Of a stretch of DNA of 15,983 bases, positions 1 through 7,372 are shown piece by piece. Source of the DNA: Bordetella parapertussis (GTDB lineage: Bacteria; Pseudomonadota; Gammaproteobacteria; Burkholderiales; Burkholderiaceae_C). The DNA lies in contig CAMCWS010000047.1 of NCBI GenBank assembly GCA_945882755.1, positions 1 to 15,983 on the forward strand. Reading direction: 5' to 3'. The notes beneath the pieces were generated by a model. That model was not told the origin of the DNA. It was given only the letters and a program-made list of their open reading frames with translations, and did no database searches. How positions within the stretch are numbered: the stretch's first letter is position 1; each line of letters begins with the position of its first letter. The position numbers were made by a program, and so were the translations under genes.

Positions 1-41
1 TTCCCCCAAGTGGGCGACTTTGGCGAACCACGCAAACTCAA

Positions 42-425
42 TTGAACAAGTCGCTTGTTTGCGCTTTAGCGTTTGTTTACCTACCGCTGAGCCAAGCGGC
101 TTGGATCAGTGTGGCCAATACAGCGGATGCGCAGTTGTATTACGACGACTCAATCAGCAAAGAAGGCGACCGTGTCACTGTTTGGCGCTTGACCAACTTT
201 GCCAAGCCATTGACCAACTTGGAAGGAAAAGAAATTTTGTCTGAAAAGTCGCGTACCACCGTGGATTGCGCGACTGGCAAATTGGCCAATTCACAAGTGA
301 TGCGCTTTTCGGGCAAAGATGCCATGGGTGAAATGTTGAACAGCTACGAAACACCGCTGCGTTTTACCACTGTGGCTGCTGGCAGTGCTGATGCTGAGTT
401 AGTAAGAAAACTTTGTGCGCCTTGA
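42..425 (+). CDS. Exported Surface-adhesin E-like small protein
   Basis: This 127-residue protein begins with a short secretion signal: a lysine near the N-terminus, a hydrophobic stretch of about residues 5-17, and a likely cut after SQA or SQAA near residue 20. The mature part starts AWISV and carries the pattern typical of the Surface-adhesin E family (Pfam Adhesin_E): Trp21, the aromatic/acidic YYDD at 33-36, VWRL at 47-50, and two cysteines, Cys76 and Cys125, placed to form one disulfide. The family is exported and common in Burkholderiales and Neisseriales; its role outside Haemophilus is largely unproven, so no adhesin function is claimed. The start shown is TTG. The frame stays open to the left edge of the window and no clear ribosome binding site precedes the TTG, so the true start could be upstream. 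Family assignment is moderate, export is fairly sure. Confidence 0.72.
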   Translation: MNKSLVCALAFVYLPLSQAAWISVANTADAQLYYDDSISKEGDRVTVWRLTNFAKPLTNLEGKEILSEKSRTTVDCATGKLANSQVMRFSGKDAMGEMLNSYETPLRFTTVAAGSADAELVRKLCAP

Positions 426-457
426 TGGTTTCACCCCTTCGGGGTTCGCCATGACAG

Positions 458-481
458 AGATTGCTTCGCTACGCTCGCAAT
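458..481 (+). repeat. Short repeat, copy A of a 24-bp unit
   Basis: A 24-bp unit beginning AGATTGCTTCGCTACG and ending CTCGCAAT occurs here and again, identical, at 554-577. Just upstream, 433-445 is a small hairpin (ACCCC-TTC-GGGGT) that may help end transcription of the exported-protein gene; it has no T-run after it. Sequences of this type (read in reverse, starting CATTGCGAGCG) are familiar as dispersed intergenic repeats in many proteobacterial genomes; that is recollection, not a search result. Confidence 0.7.
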
Positions 482-515
482 AACACTTACTGCGGGGCGT
501 GCAATGACACTATCC

Positions 516-580
516 GTCACTGCGAGCCAAAAGGGCGAAGCAGTCTAGGGCACAGATTGCTTCGCTACGCTCGCAATGAC
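516..580. repeat. Palindromic REP-like element
   Basis: The right arm (554-580) contains the second exact copy of the 24-bp unit plus GAC. The left arm (516-546) is an inverted, imperfect copy beginning GTCACTGCGAGC and ending GAAGCAGTCT. The arms are separated by 7 nt, so the RNA from either strand could fold into a long imperfect hairpin. The element ends 6 bp before the dctM stop codon, so it may act as a terminator or mRNA 3' protector for the iorAB-dctPQM operon and for the convergent gene at 42-425. No coding capacity. Confidence 0.7.
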
Positions 581-586
581 CGGCAG

Positions 587-1903
587 TCAAGCCATTTGCG
601 CTGGTAGCCACAGCGCAATGATGGGGAAGGCAATCAAAATCACCAAGCGCAGAAGGTCGGTCAAGATAAAGGGGATCACGCCCTTGAAGATGGTGGTGAA
701 GCTCACATCGTGCACCACGCTTTTGATGACAAACACATTCATGCCCACCGGCGGGTGAATCAGCCCCAGCTCCACCGTCATCACGATGATGATGCCAAAC
801 CAAATCGGGTCAAAGCCCAGCTGCACAATGACGGGGAAGATGATGGGCACCGTCAAAATGATCATGGCCATGGCGTCCATCAAACAGCCCAAAATCAAAT
901 ACATCACCATGATGAGGGCCAGCACCTCGTAGCGACCCAAACCCATCTCGGTTAAAAAGCCCGTCAATTTTTGCGGCACTTGGGTGATGGTGAGAAAGTA
1001 GCCAAAAATCAAGGCGCCAATCAGCACGGTGAACACCGCAGCAGCTGTGCGCGTGGCTGACAACAAGGCCTCTAAGGTTTTTGCGCGGTCCAATTTGCCG
1101 CGCAACACGCCCAGCAAAAATGCGCCCGTTGCCCCCACGCCACCGGCTTCGGTCGGCGTGAAGAAGCCTCCATACAAACCACCGATGACAAACACGAACA
1201 ACACCAAAGGTGCCCACACGTCTTTCAAGCCTGCAAAGCGCTCGGCCCAACTGGTGCTCTTGCCGCGTGGCAACCAGTCGGGGCGCACTTTGACGATGAT
1301 GAAGATGGTGATCACATACATCAGCATGGCCAGCAAGCCTGGGATGATGCCCGCCATGAACAGCTTGCCAATGTCTTGTTGCGTGAGGATGGCGTAGACC
1401 GCCAACACGGTGGAGGGCGGCAGCATCGCACCCAAGGTGCCACCGGCGGCAATCACGCCAGTGGAGAACGACTGAGGGTAACCAAAGCGGCGCATCTCGG
1501 GGTAAGCCACAGAAGAGAAAGTGGCAGCCGTTGCCACCGATGAACCACAGATGGCCGCAAAGCCACCACAGGCCAGAACGGTAGCCACGCCCAAACCACC
1601 GCGCAAATGGCCGATGAAAGCATTGGCCGCACAAAACAGTTCACGGCTGACACCAGACACCGACACAAACGCACCCATCAACATGAACATGGGGATGACG
1701 CCAAAGGTGTAGTCGGTAACGGTGCGCATCGAGGTTTGGCCAATCAGCTTTAATGCTGGGCCACTGCCCACGATGTAGCTGTAGCCGCATACACCCACCA
1801 AACCCATGGCCATGCCCACCGGCACACGCAACAACATCAAGGTGAAAAGCGCAATAAAGCCAATCAAGGCAACGGCGTCTGGGCTTAAGTTGCTTAAATC
1901 CAT
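587..1903 (-). CDS. dctM: TRAP transporter large permease (DctM)
   Basis: A 439-residue, highly hydrophobic inner-membrane protein with about a dozen predicted membrane segments. It is the ion-coupled translocation subunit of a tripartite ATP-independent periplasmic (TRAP) transporter. Family hallmarks visible include the segment GGFAAICGSSVATAATFSSV in the N-terminal half, GGTLGAMLPPS, FFTPTEAGGVGA, and near the C-terminus ELGLIHPPVGMN. The frame is open further upstream, but the ATG at 1903 is preferred because it lies one base after the dctQ stop (TGA-G-ATG), a purine-rich AAGGCGGGG sits just upstream, and the protein then starts with its first membrane helix. It is the last gene of the iorAB-dctPQM operon; a palindromic repeat follows immediately. 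Length is normal for the family. Confidence 0.95.
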   Translation of the reverse strand: MDLSNLSPDAVALIGFIALFTLMLLRVPVGMAMGLVGVCGYSYIVGSGPALKLIGQTSMRTVTDYTFGVIPMFMLMGAFVSVSGVSRELFCAANAFIGHLRGGLGVATVLACGGFAAICGSSVATAATFSSVAYPEMRRFGYPQSFSTGVIAAGGTLGAMLPPSTVLAVYAILTQQDIGKLFMAGIIPGLLAMLMYVITIFIIVKVRPDWLPRGKSTSWAERFAGLKDVWAPLVLFVFVIGGLYGGFFTPTEAGGVGATGAFLLGVLRGKLDRAKTLEALLSATRTAAAVFTVLIGALIFGYFLTITQVPQKLTGFLTEMGLGRYEVLALIMVMYLILGCLMDAMAMIILTVPIIFPVIVQLGFDPIWFGIIIVMTVELGLIHPPVGMNVFVIKSVVHDVSFTTIFKGVIPFILTDLLRLVILIAFPIIALWLPAQMA

Positions 1904-1904
1904 C

Positions 1905-2420
1905 TCAATGCCCCGCCTTGTTGTCAGCAGCGAATGCCTGCGGTTCGGTAATGAGTCGCCACGTGCGAATGCCAATCAGCAAAACCGCACACACGTCGCC
2001 CATCCAAGCGACTGCAAAAAACGGCCAAGTGGGTAAGTTGAGGTCGTAGGTCAAAACATGGTCTCGGTAGGTCGTGGCGACCTTGTCAAACAACATGATG
2101 GTTTGCACCGTCACCACCAGCATCAGCACCAGTGTGGCAAAGATATCGATGTAGCGCTTCCAGCGGGCATTGGCATGGGTCCACAGCAAGTCCACCGTGA
2201 TGTGGTTGCCACGGTAACTGGTGGCAGCTATGCCCCAAAAAATGAGGATTCCCAAGAGCATTCGACCAAAGTCGAAGCTGTCGGGAATGGAGGTGTCAAA
2301 GAATTTACGCAAAAAGACGGCCAGAAAAATATTGGCCGCCACAATGCCCACGAACAAAGCGGCTAGCCATTCGATGGTGTCAATGATGCGATCGAAACCG
2401 CTTTTGCCTTTAGACGACAT
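1905..2420 (-). CDS. dctQ: TRAP transporter small permease (DctQ)
   Basis: A 171-residue membrane protein with four hydrophobic segments (about residues 17-37, 52-66, 89-110 and 130-150), the DctQ layout. The family signature region is visible as FLRKFF, then DFGRMLLGILIFWGIAATSYRGNHITVDLL at about 50-80, where the GNHI/VDLL motif after an Arg is typical. DctQ pairs with DctM in the inner membrane and is needed for transport. The gene begins 9 bp after the dctP stop and ends one base before dctM, so the three TRAP genes are translated as a block in the usual P-Q-M order. Confidence 0.93.
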   Translation of the reverse strand: MSSKGKSGFDRIIDTIEWLAALFVGIVAANIFLAVFLRKFFDTSIPDSFDFGRMLLGILIFWGIAATSYRGNHITVDLLWTHANARWKRYIDIFATLVLMLVVTVQTIMLFDKVATTYRDHVLTYDLNLPTWPFFAVAWMGDVCAVLLIGIRTWRLITEPQAFAADNKAGH

Positions 2421-2429
2421 GCGATGTGT

Positions 2430-3473
2430 TTACAGGGCTGATTTGTACTTGGTCAGGCTTTGTTGCAAGGCCTTCATCACGGCAGCAGGGTCTTCACCGC
2501 GCTTTTTCACCTCGTCAGCCCATTGTTTTTGCACGGGTGCCACAGCGGTTTTCCAAGCGGCGAGTTGCTCGGGTGTCAGGCTGTAAATCTCGCGGTTGGC
2601 TTTGTCTGCCAGTAACTTGGTGCGTCCGGCAATTTCAAAATTCGCCCAAGAGGTGCCGACTTTTTCTGCCCACTCGCTGGTGCAGTGGCTGTCCACCGCC
2701 TGTTTTTGGGCAGGTGACAAGCCGTTGTATTTGTCCAAGTTCATGACCCAGACAAAAGGCGTGACGTACAAAGGCACATCCATGTGAAATTTCACCACCT
2801 TGTCGATGCCAAACAGGCTGAGTGAGCCCCAAGGGAAGGTCAGGGCATCGGCTACGCCACGCTCGATGGCATCGCGTGCTTCGGGCGCGGAGGCCTGCAC
2901 ATTGGTGCCGCCCAGCATGGTCACCATTTGACCTACGGTAGAAGTGGCAGGGCGTACTTTCAAACCCTTCATGTCTGCAGGCAACACAACTTTTTTGCGT
3001 GAATGCAAAGCGCCTGGGTCATGGGCGAAGGCAAAGCAGTACTTCACCTCTTTCATTTCCTTGGCCGCATAAGCGCGGTACCACGCATCGATCGCGGCTG
3101 AACCGGCTTTGGCATTGCTGATTTCAAAAGGTAAGGATGCCGCCGCAAAAATAGGGAAGCGCCCAGGTTGGTAGCCAGGGTTGACGAAGGCGAAATCGGT
3201 CAGGCCATCACGGGCCATGTCGTAATGGTCAAAGGCTTTGCCGAGTTGCTCCGAGGGAAACAGGGTTGGGTTGATGCTGCCACCTGAAGCTTTTTTCAAG
3301 CTGTCTGCCCAGGCCTGAACTGCGGGGTTTAAGGCGTGTTGTGCAGGCACCCATGTGGAGACCCGTACCTGTTGCACCTTGTCTTGCGCTAAAGCGATGC
3401 TGCAAAGGCCACTCAAAGCCAAGGTGCCTAGGGCAGACAAAGAGACTGGACGCAAAAAACGTTGCTTGTTCAT
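2430..3473 (-). CDS. dctP: TRAP transporter periplasmic solute receptor (DctP family)
   Basis: A 347-residue periplasmic binding protein. A Sec signal peptide covers residues 1-29 with a likely cleavage at ALA-QDK. The mature part has the DctP fold cues: LKKASGGSINPTLFPSEQLG near 60-80 and MKGLKVRPATSTVGQMVTMLGG near 168-189, in which Arg174 matches the conserved arginine that binds the ligand carboxylate in this family. A good ribosome binding site (AGGT, six bases before the ATG) supports the start. It lies 62 bp after iorB on the same strand. The family tells us the ligand is an organic acid; its identity is not readable from sequence. Context with iorAB suggests an aryl 2-oxoacid or related aromatic acid (inference). 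Cys24 is not in a lipobox, so it is not expected to be a lipoprotein. Confidence 0.94.
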   Translation of the reverse strand: MNKQRFLRPVSLSALGTLALSGLCSIALAQDKVQQVRVSTWVPAQHALNPAVQAWADSLKKASGGSINPTLFPSEQLGKAFDHYDMARDGLTDFAFVNPGYQPGRFPIFAAASLPFEISNAKAGSAAIDAWYRAYAAKEMKEVKYCFAFAHDPGALHSRKKVVLPADMKGLKVRPATSTVGQMVTMLGGTNVQASAPEARDAIERGVADALTFPWGSLSLFGIDKVVKFHMDVPLYVTPFVWVMNLDKYNGLSPAQKQAVDSHCTSEWAEKVGTSWANFEIAGRTKLLADKANREIYSLTPEQLAAWKTAVAPVQKQWADEVKKRGEDPAAVMKALQQSLTKYKSAL

Positions 3474-3535
3474 AAGGGACCTGCAATTGAAAACAATAAA
3501 AACAAGAGGATAACTGAGGCAAGCACCCTTGGACC

Positions 3536-5128
3536 CTAGGGCCTGCCCTTGGTGGAGAGGCTGGCATTGCGTACAAAGCGCAGCGGTTGTTCGGCCACGG
3601 GTCGGGCAGCAACGCCCAAGCCGCGTAACTGCTGGTCCAGCGCTGTCCCAGCTTCGTCTTGCAGCGCTGCTTCACGCGCTTGAGCCACGGCGTGGGTTCG
3701 CCACGCTGCGTCGGTATGGTCAGGCGAGGCAGCTAAATGGGTGAGTATGTGTTGCAGATTGCTACGGCCACGCTCGTTGGTGCTGCCGTAGCCTTTGATG
3801 AGGCGACCACACATGGCCACCTCATGGCCCATTGACCCGGCTTGTTGCAAAGCTGTGCAAACCGCTTGCAACCATTGCGCGATATCGGCTTGCTCTGCAT
3901 GAAAACGACTGCCATAGGGGCGCAACCATTTGAAGCTGGCCAAGGTACGCAGCGCCAACATACCCACCACCGAGTGCGTGCCAATTTTCAAAGGCAAGGC
4001 CCACGGGGTTTGACCGCTGAATGCACGGCGTTTGTCCCAGCGTTGCAAAGGTGTGGCCAGCCAAGAGGGCAGCAATGCCGCGAATTCGGGAACGCCAGGT
4101 TTGAAATGGTCATACAGGTGCAAGAGGTCGTCATCTTGCAACTTCACTTCACGTGCCACACGTTGCCAACGGCTGGCGCGGCTTTTCAAATCGGCCACAC
4201 GCACGATGTCGTCAAACGCCATCCACAAAGCCAACCAGCGAGCGGTTTCTCGGCTGGCAGGGAAAGTCTGCGTGTGTTGCGCGTCAGCAAGTGCCTCAGC
4301 CTTCACCACGGTTTGAAGGCGCTCTACATACAAGTCCGCATAGTCGCGGCTTTGGTAGTCGCACAAACGGCTGTAGCCCAAGGTGGCGAGTTCACGCACA
4401 TCGGCGGGTAAGGCTTGCAAAGCGGGGGGAGCGCTGCTTGCGACAGGCGATCCGGCTTGAACATCGGGGTGATCATCGTTCAACATCGCTTGCACGGTTT
4501 GAGCGTTTTGTACGCGTGCAAAAGCTGCGGCAAAGCCTTTCAAACTTGCTGCACTGTGCGCACCGCTGTCTTTCAGCGTGGCTTCATAGTGTTCACGCGC
4601 AAACGGCAACAGACCGCTGCCGGCAATCACACCCAGCATGACCGCGCTGACCATGGTCCCGTTGGCTTGTGCCATGCCACCAAAGTCCCACACATGCGCT
4701 TCTTTAGAAAACTGCTGAACCACTTGCGTCAGCTGGGCGCTGTCTAAACGTCCGTCCCCCATGTTCATACGCTCCAAGGTGGTGAGCGCACGTGCATTGG
4801 AGCTGAACACCTGTGTACGTTCAGGCGACACCAAGCCCAGCGTGATTTGCCTTGCGGTTTCCAGTAATTCGGACGACACCAAAGCATCCAAAGCGCCAGG
4901 AACCGGATTCAAGCTGAACACCGGTGTTTTGCCTTGCAGCTGTGACAGCGGTGTGGGCAAAACTTCAATGTAATAAGTGGTGGCGCCTGTGCGTTGCGCT
5001 ACACCGGGAATAGAGGTGCTTTGCGCGGGGTAGCCGCTCAGGCGTGCGGTATGCATCAACCATTCGCTGAGCAAGCCGCCGCCTTCGCCACCCAAGGCGC
5101 AAATCAACAGGCTGATGGGCTGGCTCAT
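3536..5128 (-). CDS. iorB: Indolepyruvate oxidoreductase beta-type subunit (IorB-like, extended)
   Basis: A 530-residue protein. The first ~200 residues are a pyruvate:ferredoxin oxidoreductase gamma-type domain with the glycine-rich GGEGGG at 13-18 and IPGVAQRTGATTYYIEV at about 40-56, characteristic of indolepyruvate oxidoreductase beta subunits. The remaining ~330 residues make it much longer than archaeal IorB (about 200 residues); they resemble the extra C-terminal domain seen in the proteobacterial indolepyruvate oxidoreductase family (DUF6537-like, recalled not searched). The ATG at 5128 overlaps the iorA stop (ATGA), so translation is coupled and the two subunits are made together. 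A longer start at 5173 would lie inside iorA and is not favoured. With IorA it should catalyse oxidative decarboxylation of an aryl 2-oxoacid using CoA and ferredoxin in the cytoplasm. Confidence 0.88.
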   Translation of the reverse strand: MSQPISLLICALGGEGGGLLSEWLMHTARLSGYPAQSTSIPGVAQRTGATTYYIEVLPTPLSQLQGKTPVFSLNPVPGALDALVSSELLETARQITLGLVSPERTQVFSSNARALTTLERMNMGDGRLDSAQLTQVVQQFSKEAHVWDFGGMAQANGTMVSAVMLGVIAGSGLLPFAREHYEATLKDSGAHSAASLKGFAAAFARVQNAQTVQAMLNDDHPDVQAGSPVASSAPPALQALPADVRELATLGYSRLCDYQSRDYADLYVERLQTVVKAEALADAQHTQTFPASRETARWLALWMAFDDIVRVADLKSRASRWQRVAREVKLQDDDLLHLYDHFKPGVPEFAALLPSWLATPLQRWDKRRAFSGQTPWALPLKIGTHSVVGMLALRTLASFKWLRPYGSRFHAEQADIAQWLQAVCTALQQAGSMGHEVAMCGRLIKGYGSTNERGRSNLQHILTHLAASPDHTDAAWRTHAVAQAREAALQDEAGTALDQQLRGLGVAARPVAEQPLRFVRNASLSTKGRP

Positions 5129-7281
5129 GCGGTTTGCAAGGCGCGAACCAAGCTGCCTCGCAAACCTGCCCACAAGCGCTCCAGCGGCTTGGGGTTTTGG
5201 ATGATTTCAGCGCGGTAAAAACTGGGGCATAAAGTGGCAGCGTGGGCGTTTTCGCCGCACAAGCCGCAGCCCACACAGCCGTCGATCACAGTGGCAACTG
5301 GGTCAACTTTGAGGGGGTCGGGGTTGTCTTTCAAAGTGAGCGTGGGGCAACCCGATAAACGGATGCACGCATGGTCGCCGTTGCACACGTCTTCATCAAC
5401 GCCGTACTTCACCCGCACCACACGCTTGCCGCCTTTGAGCAATTTGCTGATCCAAGGCTTGATGCGCCGCTGACGCTCCAACTGGCACTCGCCCTCGGCG
5501 ATGATGACCTTCAAGCCGTTGAAGTCAGAGGTGAAAGCTTCTTTCAACAAGGCTTGCACCTTGGCTACCTCGTAGGTGTGCACGGTTTTCATCCACTGCA
5601 CGCCCAAGCCTTGCAAGGTGGACTCGATGGTCATATTGGTGTGCGACAAACTGGTTTGTTTGTCGCTGGCGGCTTGTTTTTCGGCCTCTAAGGGTGTGGA
5701 GATGATGTCTTGGGTGCCGGTGGCCGAGGTGTAGCCATTTTTGAAAATCAGCAGCACCGCATCGTCACCGTTAAAGAGAGCACTTTGCACGCCGGTCAGC
5801 AAGCCGTTGTGCCAAAAACCACCATCGCCCATGATGGCCAAGGTGCGTCGCTGCATCATGGGTGACACACCGGCGCGTGAGGCCAAGCTCATGCCATAGC
5901 CCAAGATGGAGTGACCGGTGGAAAAAGGCTCAAAGGTGCCTAAGGCGTGACAGCCGATATCAGCCGCCACATGCACATCGCCTATTTCTTGTTGCACCAA
6001 CTTCAGCGCAGAAAACACCGGACGCTCGGGACACCCAATGCAAAAGCCTGGGGGTCTGGCTGGCAGTACTGTGCCCAAGGCTTGGGCGACATCGGCGCGG
6101 CGTTGTTGCAGGGCTGCAAGCCAAGTATGGGCTTGGACGTGTGCTGGCTTGGGCAGATAGTTTTTCGCAAAGCTTGCCAAGCCCGTGGTGATGGCTTCGA
6201 CGTTGTACTCACCCGCTCCCGGCAAAACGTCTTTGCCATGCAGCGGTGTGTTGACACCCGCGCGGCGCAGTTGGGTAGCGATGTCTTGTTCGATGTACTC
6301 GGGCGTGCCCTCTTCCACCACCAGCACGCCACGCTTGCCTTGGCAAAAATCAATCACTTGGGTGGGCACCAAGGGGTAGGTGACGTTCAACACCAAAATA
6401 GGAATATCGCTGTCGCCAAAGGCATTGGCCAAACCGAGTTGCTGCAAGCTGCGCATGAGGGCGTTGTACAACCCCCCTTGCACGATCAGACCTATATCGG
6501 GGTGGGCCTTACCAGCCATGTGTTCATTCAAACCATGGCGAACAATGTAGTCCCGTGCTGCTGGAATGCGTTCTTCCAACTTGCGCTTTTCATGGCGGAA
6601 GGTCACGGGGGGATGCGCCAAGCGCATGTAATCAAACTTGGCGGGTTCTGCCATCAGGTGCTGGGTAGAGACAGCAGGTGCTTGGTTGGCTTTGGTCACG
6701 AAACTGCCGCGCACATGGCAAGCGCGTATGCGCAACTCCAAGATGGCCGGCATATTGGAAGCTTCTGACAAAGCAAAACCATGTTCAACCATGTCCACCA
6801 TCTTGCTTAAATCAGGGCGGGGGTCTAGCAAGCACAGCGTGCTTTTCAGGGCATAAGCATGGGTACGCTCTTGAATCACCGAGGCGCCTTCGCCATAGTC
6901 TTCACCTACCACGATCAGTGCGCCACCGACCACGCCAGGCGAGGCGAGGTTGGAGAGTGCGTCCGAGGCCACGTTGGTGCCGACGATGGACTTCCAAGTG
7001 ACCGCGCCGCGCAGCGGGTAGTGGATGCTGGCGCCCAGCATGGCTGCGGCCGAGGCTTCATTGGCACAGGCTTCCACATGCACACCCAGTTCTTGCATCA
7101 GCGGCTTGGCTTGCACCATCACATCCAGCAAATGCGAAACAGGTGCGCCTTGGTAGCCGCCGACATAGGCCACGCCCGATTGCAACAGCGCCTTGGTCAC
7201 TGCCAATATGCCTTCGCCATGAAAAGTGTCGCCTTCGCCTAAGCGCAGGGATTTGATTTCCTCAACAAACGAAACTTCCAA
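5125..7281 (-). CDS. iorA: Indolepyruvate ferredoxin oxidoreductase alpha subunit (IorA-like)
   Basis: A 718-residue catalytic subunit. Visible domains in order: an N-terminal pyruvate:ferredoxin oxidoreductase domain with GGYQGAPVSHLLD (41-53); a second part with the cysteine pair CIGCPER (Cys414, Cys417) typical of IorA; a thiamine-diphosphate-binding domain with GDGGFWHNGL (485-494) and NGY at 515-517; and a C-terminal ferredoxin-like segment with Cys633/639/645 and Cys669/672/675/685, consistent with iron-sulfur cluster binding. The known family reaction is aryl pyruvate + CoA + oxidised ferredoxin to aryl-acetyl-CoA + CO2 + reduced ferredoxin. The start is TTG: an in-frame TGA lies immediately upstream and no ATG or GTG occurs before the conserved region. 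It is the first gene of the iorAB-dctPQM operon and diverges from selD. The real substrate may be indolepyruvate, phenylpyruvate or another 2-oxoacid. Confidence 0.93.
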   Translation of the reverse strand: MEVSFVEEIKSLRLGEGDTFHGEGILAVTKALLQSGVAYVGGYQGAPVSHLLDVMVQAKPLMQELGVHVEACANEASAAAMLGASIHYPLRGAVTWKSIVGTNVASDALSNLASPGVVGGALIVVGEDYGEGASVIQERTHAYALKSTLCLLDPRPDLSKMVDMVEHGFALSEASNMPAILELRIRACHVRGSFVTKANQAPAVSTQHLMAEPAKFDYMRLAHPPVTFRHEKRKLEERIPAARDYIVRHGLNEHMAGKAHPDIGLIVQGGLYNALMRSLQQLGLANAFGDSDIPILVLNVTYPLVPTQVIDFCQGKRGVLVVEEGTPEYIEQDIATQLRRAGVNTPLHGKDVLPGAGEYNVEAITTGLASFAKNYLPKPAHVQAHTWLAALQQRRADVAQALGTVLPARPPGFCIGCPERPVFSALKLVQQEIGDVHVAADIGCHALGTFEPFSTGHSILGYGMSLASRAGVSPMMQRRTLAIMGDGGFWHNGLLTGVQSALFNGDDAVLLIFKNGYTSATGTQDIISTPLEAEKQAASDKQTSLSHTNMTIESTLQGLGVQWMKTVHTYEVAKVQALLKEAFTSDFNGLKVIIAEGECQLERQRRIKPWISKLLKGGKRVVRVKYGVDEDVCNGDHACIRLSGCPTLTLKDNPDPLKVDPVATVIDGCVGCGLCGENAHAATLCPSFYRAEIIQNPKPLERLWAGLRGSLVRALQTA

Positions 7282-7291
7282 TCAAGGCTCC
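7279..7291 (-). promoter_or_regulatory. Ribosome binding site and TTG start of iorA
   Basis: On the minus strand GGAG (7291-7288) stands six bases before the TTG start codon (7281-7279), and the triplet directly before TTG is TGA, closing the frame upstream. This fixes the start. The Shine-Dalgarno bases abut the 11-bp palindrome CCAACGGTTGG (7290-7300), which could partly mask the site or be an operator; that last point is speculation. Confidence 0.65.
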
Positions 7292-7372
7292 AACGGTTGG
7301 CACAACACAGGCGCAAAACTTCTTGCAGGTGGTCGATCATAGTGAAGTGGTGTCGCATGGTAGATTTGCCCA

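Noticed and set aside
20..244. Alternative plus-strand frame at the left edge
   Set aside because: It overlaps the exported-protein gene, whose frame has a signal peptide and family motifs; the alternative has none.
516..580. Complete insertion sequence
   Set aside because: The element is only about 65 bp, has no coding capacity and no clear target-site duplication; it is better described as a REP-like palindrome.
810..1634. 274-codon minus-strand frame overlapping dctM
   Set aside because: The dctM frame carries all TRAP large-permease motifs; this one is a Trp/His/Arg-rich frame shadow.
5947..6768. 273-codon plus-strand open frame opposite iorA
   Set aside because: It lies wholly antisense to a confidently identified gene, its translation is rich in His, Gln and Cys with no known motif, and it fits the third-position G/C shadow expected in this genome.
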